From Hetaerina americana (taxonomy: Eukaryota > Arthropoda > Insecta > Odonata > Calopterygidae), in contig JAKTNV010000042.1 of assembly GCA_022747635.1 (NCBI GenBank), positions 1,934,501 to 1,998,500 of the forward strand: a stretch of DNA of 64,000 nt, written 5' to 3'. Positions 51,336-64,000 of the stretch are shown here, in pieces. The notes beneath the pieces are model-generated. The model was given only the letters and a program-made list of their open reading frames with translations, had not been told where the DNA came from and did no database searches. The position numbers were made by a program, and so were the translations under genes. How positions within the stretch are numbered: position 1 is the first letter of the stretch; each line of letters begins with the position of its first letter.

Positions 51336-51670
51336 GTTAGGTAGCTTTGAGAAGTGCTTTCTAATTCAACTTAAATATTTCAATGGTATAGGATCTCCAC
51401 TTGTGAACATTCATGCTGAGGAATAAGATAAACGATAAACTTTGTAAAATTCCCAAAGAAAAATTGTTGACACGGTACTCCGGATGCTTCTCATATTTGA
51501 CATCTTCAGGTACCTTTCGTAAACATAAATATACTTATAATATTGTATAAATCTTCAAAGACATATCAAATTGGCATAAAAAGAATAAGTACATTTTTTT
51601 GTAGAAATATCCTGTAAAACTATCTTCTCTGAAAATGTGTGAAAGGGTAATGCATTTGAGTGTTATTATA

Positions 51671-52191
51671 CGGGGTGTTTCAAAATGAATATGAGGGTTT
51701 TAAGGCTTTGTTGTGTTTATTACATTTAGAGCTTGTAACAGCTGCAAATGATATGGACGTAGTTGTTAGCGTCTCCTTAAAACTCTCCACACACACACAC
51801 ACACGTCACTGGAATTCATAATTCACGACTAGCCTTCCTAACCGATGTATTGGTCGTCCCGCACTCTTTCCTTCGCAGACAGCTGTTGTCTTCAAAGGAT
51901 GTTATTATCACTTGGAGGCATACTATAGAACTTAGAACGGAACTCACATTTCACTCTCGCTACAGATTTAATCTTTGCAGTTTGTAAAACACATAACACT
52001 TTCTGTTCACTTGTCGCAGTCTTTGCTACTAGCACTTTTTAACGGACGACAGAGGAAACAGAGCATGCGCAGGTTTATCGGCAAAACTTTTTGAGTTGCT
52101 CTTTTATATGACGTTTAATTTATAATACTAAGTTAAATGTAATAAACACTACAAAGTTTTAAAATCCCGATATTCATTTTGAAACGCCCTG
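51671..52191. mobile_element. non-autonomous TIR element, 521 bp, TA-flanked
   Basis: The ends 51671-51728 and 52134-52191 are inverted repeats matching at about 50 of 58 positions. The tips are CGGGGTGTTTCAAAATGAAT and CAGGGCGTTTCAAAATGAAT. TA lies outside both tips (51669-51670 and 52192-52193), as for Tc1/mariner-type insertions. The interior has a (CA)n tract at about 51788-51804 and no coding frame. The family is unknown. Confidence 0.8.
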
Positions 52192-52379
52192 TAAAATTGC
52201 TATTCACCTTGCTCAGAGACTAGGTTAACTCTGTGCTATATTTGTTTGCATATTACTTCCTGCACCAGAAATGAACAAGATTAGAACCATGGTAATGGTT
52301 TGCAGTTGAAGTAGGGAAGAAAATCTCCATTCTAAGGGCCGGAGAAGGTATTGCAATAAGAGCAATCGGGTAGCAGTTC

Positions 52380-53890
52380 AGGAGACCCTTTAAACCTCCC
52401 GAGTTGATCTTCAAACACCACTACGAGCTCTCGATGTCACCGTCGAGACACCAGTAGCGATTACCTTTTGTAATGAATAAATTCCTGAGTGGGCGCCATG
52501 CAATGTCAGAAATGTTGAGGACCTCACCCGACAACACCCGAAACCGTTTGTACTACTTGGTGATTTTAACGCTCACAATCCCTATTGGGGAGGAGGAACG
52601 TCCATAATGATAGATGTCAGATTTTAGAAAATCTTAGGGGCGATTTTAATTTTATTTTATTGAATAATGAGTAGAAGGCACATTTTAATTGTTTGAACGA
52701 AAAGTTCTTTATTGATCTAGTCATATGCTTTTCTAGTATCACTCACACATTCAAGCTGTCCATACTCATGGACTTGTGTGGGAGTGATTACCTACCTGTG
52801 ATTTTAACAAGGCGTGGATACTTCAGTGCAAGTTTGGATCATCCGTCTAATTAGGTTTTACGTAACGCTAATTGGTAAGGCTTTGAAAGGAATGTTAGCG
52901 TGCACCATAATAAGGATCTCGGTGGCTCGTATAAAGTCCATTCTCTGACCGAGACTATCATCAGCGCTAACGATAACATTCCCACAGCATTCATCGATGC
53001 CCGGCGACCGCCTTTTCCTTGTTGGTCCGTGGTATGAATGGAAGTTATACTGAGAAGAAGAGGAGCTTTAAATGATTGCCTGGTTCATTTTAATTTGCCA
53101 GCTTTTCTAAGACTCGGGGTTCAGGTATATCTAACCGTTAAAGAGGCCAAACGGACGTCGTGGATGGAACACGTGCCAACCCTATCAAACCACAGAACGC
53201 CAGTTGCTGAGGTCTGCACTAAAATCAATAAGATTAGGGGCCTACGCCACTAAACTTGCATATCCGGCGTGGATGTCAACTCATGCATAATGTTTCCCTC
53301 TGATATTAGCGAAGCCTTCGGGCAGTTTCATGCTACCGTCAGCAGAGGCTCGAATTTATCATATCTACACTCTTCGCGGAACCTCATAGGCGTGCCGAGA
53401 GGCGGCAAAAAATGGCGAAAATGGCGCCATGCACATCCCTGCAATGAACTATGTACGTCGAGGGAATTGCGATCTGCCGTAGCTGGGTCTAAATCCACGA
53501 ACACTAAGTTCCAACCGTGTACATAACGATTTCTTAAAAAATATCCCCATGTCATCTCATCACTTTGTTGTCGCCACCTTAAATCAACTGTGGAAATGAG
53601 AAGGGAGGGATCAGTGGCGGAAATCTGTCGTGATACCAATCCCGAAACCTGTGAAGAAGAAAAGGAACTCGGAAACTACCGTCCTATATCCCTGACTAGT
53701 TGTTTCTGCAAAATCCTGAAAAGAATAGTGAATCGAAGGCTCATTTGGTGCTTAGAGAGGCGAAACCTTTCTAACGTTCAATGTGGAGCTCGGCCCAGTA
53801 GGACGACCATTGTTCATGTGTTCCGCGCAGATATCCGCATCTCCAGTAAGGTTTTCCAATACGTCAGCATGTCATAGCCGTCTCTTTAAG
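52380..53890 (+). pseudogene. I/Jockey-like LINE relic with endonuclease and reverse transcriptase
   Basis: Plus-strand pieces in order: PFVLLGDFNAHNPYWGG (apurinic endonuclease), LLNNE, FIDLVICFSSITHTFKLSIL and DLCGSDYLPVIL (endonuclease C-terminus, GSDH-like motif). Then come VKEAKRTSWMEHVPTLS, RTPVAEVCTKINKIRG (inter-domain region) and ELGNYRPISLTSCFCKILKR, then RRLIWCLERRNLSNVQCGAR (RT fingers). Stops and shifts are frequent and the FADD half of the RT is missing. It lies just left of the first visible mib1 exon. Confidence 0.82.
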
Positions 53891-53989
53891 TATAGAAAAA
53901 GTATACGACAGAGTTAGGCGATACATAATTTTAAGCTCGTTACACAAATGGAACTTTAGGGTAAAAATGTTTTCATTTTTTATTTTCAT

Positions 53990-54245
53990 CATTCTCCAAA
54001 TCCGCATCACAAAAGCCTCCTATCTATGCCTTTTGTCTTGCATCAATGGTAAAGTTTTCACTTCAATTTTCATCACCTTCTCACTCAACACTGCTGCAAT
54101 CAAAACCATCCTCCTCATGAAAACTTCCCTGCTCAATGCTGTTCTTCTTCATCTGTCCATACTCTGGACTATCTTGGCTCAAAACACTTCCAAGGTAGAT
54201 AAACTGTTCCACCTGATCTATTTTAGGCCCTCTAATTTTAAGATA
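53990..54245 (-). pseudogene. RTE/BovB-like LINE fragment
   Basis: The minus strand reads LKIRGPKIDQVEQFIYLGSV followed by LSQDS and, after shifts, traces of the region that links to the C-terminus. The corresponding stretch at 3760-3840 is clearly related at the DNA level (TCTTGG...CAAAACACTTC...AAGGTAG on the + strand). The + strand open frame over this region is a shadow. Confidence 0.65.
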
Positions 54246-54829
54246 AATCTGGTTGACCTAAATAAAGAAGTCAAGTTCAGAGTCCTCATAGTGTGGACTG
54301 CTCATCAGGCACCTCCCATCGGTGGAATATTATTTCCACATAAACGGATATGCTGCCACAGCAAATTCTTATTTTGGAAAATTAGAGAAATGTTAGAATT
54401 CCGTTAGCATCTTTAAAAACTGCAAACAAAAGGGCGAATTATTAGAAAATTATAAAATTAGGTAATGTCCAATGAGAACGTTTTAGTAATTTTAAGAAAG
54501 GGGAGCCAACAACCATATAAGTGCTGGAAAGAAATTGGAACAAGCTTTTGGAGTGACTGTGATGATAACAGTTGGAGATCTGGTGGGAAGGGACATCCAG
54601 TACTTGATTTGTAATGCAGAAAACATTATTTTATTTAGAAGTGGATAGGTAGACCACACAAGACATTTATTTGTATTGATATTGTGTTATTCAGATGTTG
54701 AATTTTGTTCACTCTAATGCCTAGTATTTTTGTATGAGTATTTTTGATATAATTATGTATGCCCCACTCTATTAGATAGAAACACATGGAAAAGTGGAGT
54801 AAAATATAGTATATTTTATATATTTACAG

Positions 54830-64000
<9,171 letters not shown>

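Overview
The window reads as arthropod, most likely insect, nuclear DNA. It has spliced protein-coding exons, several families of mariner, LINE, Penelope and SINE-like elements, long (TA)n microsatellites, and almost no intact open frames outside transposons. The only host gene I can recognise is the 3' part of mind bomb (mib1), a RING/ankyrin E3 ubiquitin ligase of the Notch pathway, on the + strand from 54830 to the right edge. Its ankyrin exons run directly from a Gly-Lys pair into LLMGLG, without the extra segment I remember in vertebrate MIB1. From memory this is how fly mib1 reads, which supports an insect; the species cannot be named.

Layout: 1-54.4 kb is gene-poor and rich in repeats. 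It holds LINE reverse-transcriptase relics (2.4-2.7, 10.7-11.2, 46.4-47.6 and 52.4-53.9 kb), 3' ends of an RTE/BovB-like LINE (3.3-3.8, 46.0-46.3 and 54.0-54.2 kb) and four mariner elements. One mariner is complete with an uninterrupted transposase (12645-13976), one is internally deleted (7206-7963), and two are decayed (26.9-27.4 and 50.3-51.3 kb). There is also a Penelope-like element with a GIY-YIG endonuclease domain (30.0-31.2 kb), a 521-bp TIR element (51671-52191) and a 282-bp foldback element (20489-20770). I distinguish three tRNA-derived SINE-like families, called here A, B and C. Several C/T-rich low-complexity blocks (9.3, 18.7-19.5, 29.2, 33.2, 37, 41.4-42 and 47.7 kb) create long but spurious open frames.

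54.4-64 kb is AT-rich and contains five well-supported mib1 exons plus the first bases of a probable sixth. They encode the last ankyrin repeats, a long Gly/Pro-rich linker, RING 1 and RING 2. The third RING and the stop codon lie beyond the window. No upstream mib1 exon was found in the first 54 kb, so the repeat-rich part is either a very long intron or intergenic DNA.

The genes do not form an operon or a defence or metabolic system. The most notable content is the intact mariner, the relation between a SINE family and its foldback derivative, the joins between Penelope tails and (TA)n tracts, and possible alternative splicing in the mib1 linker. All calls come from reading the sequence and from recalled family features; no search was run.
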